A DNA stretch of 64,000 bases from Nocardia altamirensis NBRC 108246 (GTDB lineage Bacteria; Actinomycetota; Actinomycetes; Mycobacteriales; Mycobacteriaceae), in NCBI RefSeq assembly GCF_001612685.1, contig NZ_BDAY01000047.1, positions 1-64,000 of the forward strand, in the 5' to 3' direction. How positions within the stretch are numbered: position 1 is the stretch's first letter; each line of letters begins with the position of its first letter. The notes below the pieces were generated by a model, which saw only the letters and a list, made by a program, of their open reading frames with translations, was not told the DNA's origin and did no database searches. Below, in pieces: positions 61,312-64,000 of this stretch. Position numbers and translations under genes: made by a program.

Positions 61312-62547
61312 TTGAACCGGGTGAGTTTCGGCACGGACACCGGGCGCTCGACCGCGGAATCCGGCGCGCACGACCGGCTTCGGGTCGCCATGCTGACCCG
61401 CGAGTACCCACCCGAGGTCTACGGCGGGGCCGGGGTACATGTGACGCAGTTGACCGCGCAGTTGCGGCAGCTGTGCGAGGTCACCGTGCACTGCATGGGT
61501 GTCGCGCGCACCGACGCCGTCGTACACCAGCCCGATCCGCAGCTCTACGCCGCCAACGCGGCGCTGCAGATGATGTCGGCACAGTTGCGCATGGCCGACG
61601 CCGCAGGACAGGTCGACGTCGTGCACTCGCACACCTGGTACACCGGCCTGGCCGGGCACCTCGCGGCCACGCTCTACGGCATCCCGCACGTGCTGACCGC
61701 GCATTCCCTGGAGCCACGACGGCCGTGGAAGGCCGAACAGCTCGGTGGTGGCTATCGGCTGTCCTCCTGGTCGGAACGCAACGCTGTCGAGCACGCCGAC
61801 GCGATCATCGCGGTCAGCGAGGGCATGCGCCACGACGTCCTCGACGCCTACCCCGCGGTGGACCCGGACCGGGTGCACGTCGTGCACAACGGAATCGACG
61901 CAGGCATGTGGCATCCCGGCCCGGTCGGCGCAGGCGCGCGGCCGGTGCTTGCCGTGCTCGGCGTGCGCACCGACCAGCCGATCGTCGCGTTCGTCGGCCG
62001 GATCACCAGGCAGAAGGGCGTCGGCCATCTGCTCGCGGCGGCTCGCGACTTCGATCCCGACATCCAGCTGGTGCTGTGCGCGGGTGCGCCGGACACCAAG
62101 GAACTGGCCGCGGAGACCGCCGCCGCGGTCGAAGAGCTCCAGCGCACCAGGGGCAACGTGTTCTGGGTGCGCGAGATGCTGCCCACCGAGCAGATCCGCC
62201 AGATTCTGGCCGCCGCCACGGTTTTCGTGTGCCCGTCGGTGTACGAGCCGCTCGGCATCGTGAACCTGGAGGCGATGGCGTGCGCGACCGCGGTGGTCGC
62301 CTCCGACGTCGGTGGCATCCCCGAGGTGGTTCAGGACGGTCGCAACGGGCGCCTGGTGCACTACGACCCGGCCGAAGGCCAGGAGTACGAGCGGGCGCTC
62401 GCGGCGGCGGTCAACGAGGTCGCCTGCGATCCGGCGCTGGCCGCCGCATACGGCGCCGCGGGCCGCGCCCGCGCGATCGCCGACTTCGATTGGTCAACGA
62501 TCGCGGCCGAGACCGTGCGGGTTTACGACCAGGTCCGCAAATTCTGA
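61312..62547 (+). CDS. glgM: Alpha-maltose-1-phosphate synthase / glycogen synthase GlgM (GT4)
   Basis: 411 residues from TTG 61312, the only in-frame start that follows GGAGGTGA (nine bases); GTG 61321 is later and lacks a site. GT-B features: REYPPEVYGGAGVHVTQL, HSHTWYTGLAGHLAATLYGIPHVLTAHSLEP, GRITRQKGVGHLL, VCPSVYEPLGIVNLEAMAC. It uses the ADP-glucose from GlgC. In mycobacteria (Rv1212c) it makes maltose-1-phosphate. Convergent with rlmA. Confidence 0.9.
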   Translation: MNRVSFGTDTGRSTAESGAHDRLRVAMLTREYPPEVYGGAGVHVTQLTAQLRQLCEVTVHCMGVARTDAVVHQPDPQLYAANAALQMMSAQLRMADAAGQVDVVHSHTWYTGLAGHLAATLYGIPHVLTAHSLEPRRPWKAEQLGGGYRLSSWSERNAVEHADAIIAVSEGMRHDVLDAYPAVDPDRVHVVHNGIDAGMWHPGPVGAGARPVLAVLGVRTDQPIVAFVGRITRQKGVGHLLAAARDFDPDIQLVLCAGAPDTKELAAETAAAVEELQRTRGNVFWVREMLPTEQIRQILAAATVFVCPSVYEPLGIVNLEAMACATAVVASDVGGIPEVVQDGRNGRLVHYDPAEGQEYERALAAAVNEVACDPALAAAYGAAGRARAIADFDWSTIAAETVRVYDQVRKF

Positions 62548-62552
62548 CCGTC

Positions 62553-63422
62553 TCAGTTCGGCCGATAGGTCGAGATCAGCACCGAGGCGGTGACTTCGGT
62601 GGTTTCCGGGAGCGCGGCGAGGCCGGGATGCGCCGCCCCGGCGTGATGCGCCGACGGGCCCATGCCGACGACGTTCGCCACGTCGACCGTGCCGAGCTTC
62701 ATCGAATACTCGACGAGCACCCGGTCGACGGCACCGAAGTGACCCGACATCGCGGTGTCGAGCCTCCGGTCCTTGTCCGGATCGACGGTCACCATGCCGA
62801 GCGGGCCGACCAGCTCGGCGAGGTGTCGTTCGGTCGGCGTGGCGACGACGAATCGGCCGTCCTCGGTGAGCACCCGAGCGACCTCGGCCGGATTGCGCGG
62901 CGCGAACACCGAAAGCACCGCACGCACGGTGCGTTCGCGCAGCGGTAGCCCGCGCCAGGCGTCCGCGAGGACCGAGGCGGCCCGTTCGTGCGCGCGGGCG
63001 CAGCGCCGCGCGGCGGGCTTGGCGACGTCGAGTGCGATGCCCCGGGTTGCCGGGGCAGCATCGAGCGCACCGGCCAGGTAGTAGCCGGTGCCTGCGCCCA
63101 CCTCCAGCACGGTGTCCGAGGCGCGGTCGGTGCCCGGCGATTGCCCGCCCGGCCCGATCGCGTCGGTGATCGCCGCAGCGATCGGCGCGAAATGTCCCCC
63201 ACCTTGAAAGGCGGCACGCGCGTCCAACATGGCCGCCGTGTCGCCGGTCATTTTGGTCGACGCACCGGTAAGCAGGCTGACATAGCCCTGCTTGGCGATG
63301 TCGAAACTGTGCCCGTGCCCACAACGCAATACCCGGTCGTGCGCTTCTAGTCCGAGCGCGCATTCCGGGCAGGCCAGCAGTCCGGCCACCGCATCGAGTG
63401 CCTGCTGGTTAGCTGGTGACAC
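62553..63422 (-). CDS. rlmA: 23S rRNA (guanine-N1) methyltransferase, RlmA family
   Basis: 289 residues from GTG 63422. The N-terminal zinc site is LACPECALGLEAHDRVLRCGHGHSFDIAKQGYVSLL, then SAM motif VLEVGAGTGYYLAGALDA and VLSVFAPRNPAEVARVL. RlmA-II members methylate G748 and can give tylosin resistance; RlmA-I methylates G745. Gram-positive origin suggests the II type. Its first 14 bases overlap the DUF3117 gene. Confidence 0.88.
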   Translation of the reverse strand: MSPANQQALDAVAGLLACPECALGLEAHDRVLRCGHGHSFDIAKQGYVSLLTGASTKMTGDTAAMLDARAAFQGGGHFAPIAAAITDAIGPGGQSPGTDRASDTVLEVGAGTGYYLAGALDAAPATRGIALDVAKPAARRCARAHERAASVLADAWRGLPLRERTVRAVLSVFAPRNPAEVARVLTEDGRFVVATPTERHLAELVGPLGMVTVDPDKDRRLDTAMSGHFGAVDRVLVEYSMKLGTVDVANVVGMGPSAHHAGAAHPGLAALPETTEVTASVLISTYRPN

Positions 63423-63576
63423 TCTTCAGTTCGTCGCCGAGTGCCGCGGCCTCGTCCGGCGTGAGTTCGACGACCAGACGCCCGCCACCCTCGAGTGGAA
63501 CCCGCATGACGATTCCACGCCCTTCCTTGGTTGCCTCGAGGGGACCGTCCCCGGTACGGGGCTTCATGGCCGCCAT
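63409..63576 (-). CDS. DUF3117 protein (Rv1211-like)
   Basis: 55 residues from ATG 63576, AGGAG-type site just upstream. The sequence MAAMKPRTGDGPLEATKEG, followed by GRGIVMRVPLEGGGRLVVEL, is near-identical to the actinobacterial DUF3117 consensus. Ends DELKSVTS. Function unknown, but present in the same position next to glgA in M. tuberculosis. Overlaps rlmA start. Confidence 0.92.
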   Translation of the reverse strand: MAAMKPRTGDGPLEATKEGRGIVMRVPLEGGGRLVVELTPDEAAALGDELKSVTS

Positions 63577-63717
63577 CCTCTGCTCCCTCCAGATCTGCGC
63601 GGTTAGCTGCGCACTTTCTTGGAACTCCAGTTGTCACCAACCAGCGAGCTCGCCGGCATTTGGCGAGCTACACCTGTCCCATTCTTCCCTATCGCGGATG
63701 TGGACGGATACCTGAGT

Positions 63718-64000
63718 TCAAAAAGTGACCGGTCGGCCTGTGTCGGCATGCTCACTACCGACCCAGCAATCGGCCAGGTGATCGTCTACCATCCCGGTCG
63801 CCTGCATCAATGCGTAGGCCGTGGTCGGCCCGACGAACCGGAACCCGCGCCGCTTCAATTCTTTTGCCAGAGCTACGGATTCGGGTGTGGTGGCGGGCAC
63901 GTCCGCGCCGGTTTTCGGGCGTGGCCGCGGCGGCGGAGCGAACGACCAGAGCAATGTGTCCAGTCCGATATCGAGATCGCGAGCAACCCGGGCGTTGCTG
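63718..64000 (-). CDS. tag: DNA-3-methyladenine glycosylase I, C-terminal part (truncated by window edge)
   Basis: Reading in from the right edge: ARDLDIGLDTLLWSFAPP, then ELKRRGFRFVGPTTAYALMQATGMVDDHLADC. The HLADC spacing matches the His/Cys zinc ligands of E. coli Tag. It removes 3-methyladenine. The N-terminal half lies outside the window. Adjacent to DUF3117 as Rv1210. Confidence 0.9.
   Translation of the reverse strand, partial: SNARVARDLDIGLDTLLWSFAPPPRPRPKTGADVPATTPESVALAKELKRRGFRFVGPTTAYALMQATGMVDDHLADCWVGSEHADTGRPVTF

Noticed and set aside
60037..62361. 774-codon minus-strand frame
   Set aside because: GlgC ends at the GTG 61251 start; the remainder is antisense to glgM.

Overview
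The window is high-GC actinobacterial DNA, best explained as a chromosome segment of Nocardia or a close relative (Mycobacteriales). The evidence is the marker set: PimE-type mannosyltransferase, LpqW, mycothiol MshB, F420 FbiC, GpgS, GlgM/GlgC, SigE-RseA-HtrA-TatB. From about 16.4 kb to 47.3 kb the gene order matches, from memory, the M. tuberculosis Rv1159-Rv1208 order: pimE, PCD, typA, lpqW, mshB, an Rv1171-like gene, fbiC, fdxC, dapC, pruA/putB, fadD36, dapD/dapE, LOG, fadD6, folP2, gpgS. No PE/PPE genes, rRNA, tRNA, CRISPR array, IS element or phage was seen.

Layout. (1) 0-16 kb is an accessory region: a partial AraC regulator, a hypothetical, a compact Roadblock/LC7 operon preceded by a 17-bp-period array of palindromes, a lipoprotein, a MarR/MFS divergent pair with a nested palindrome, a WYL regulator beside a mycothiol-dependent-type DinB protein, an Opu-type osmoprotectant ABC operon, a VapBC toxin-antitoxin with its operator, a tandemly duplicated unknown protein, a Tat-exported DUF1906 protein, a protein with Ser at every third residue, and a secreted protein. 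(2) 16.4-47.3 kb is the conserved core: PIM/LAM envelope synthesis, mycothiol, F420, lysine/DAP synthesis, proline catabolism, acyl-CoA synthetases, folP2-gpgS. It is interrupted by a small module (34.8-38.2 kb) with two paralogous DUF2236 genes, a TetR regulator and a penicilloyl-hydrolase-like secreted protein. (3) 47.5-54.3 kb is a PaoABC-type molybdenum aldehyde oxidoreductase operon with an XdhC chaperone and three poorly known genes. (4) 54.5-64 kb carries tatB, htrA, rseA, sigE, an O-methyltransferase, two small CxPFC membrane proteins, glgC/glgM, rlmA, DUF3117 and tag. Relative to M. tuberculosis this last block looks inverted as a unit.

How genes work together. SigE, its zinc anti-sigma factor RseA and HtrA form an envelope-stress circuit, with TatB as secretion partner. 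GlgC and GlgM are divergently transcribed for ADP-glucose/alpha-glucan synthesis, and GpgS feeds methylglucose lipopolysaccharide. PruA and PutB convert proline to glutamate. DapC, DapD and DapE supply meso-DAP. FdxC may serve redox enzymes near FbiC. The most unusual items are the Roadblock operon with its operator array, the Ser-periodic protein, the CxPFC pair, and the TetR/DUF2236 module with matching promoters.
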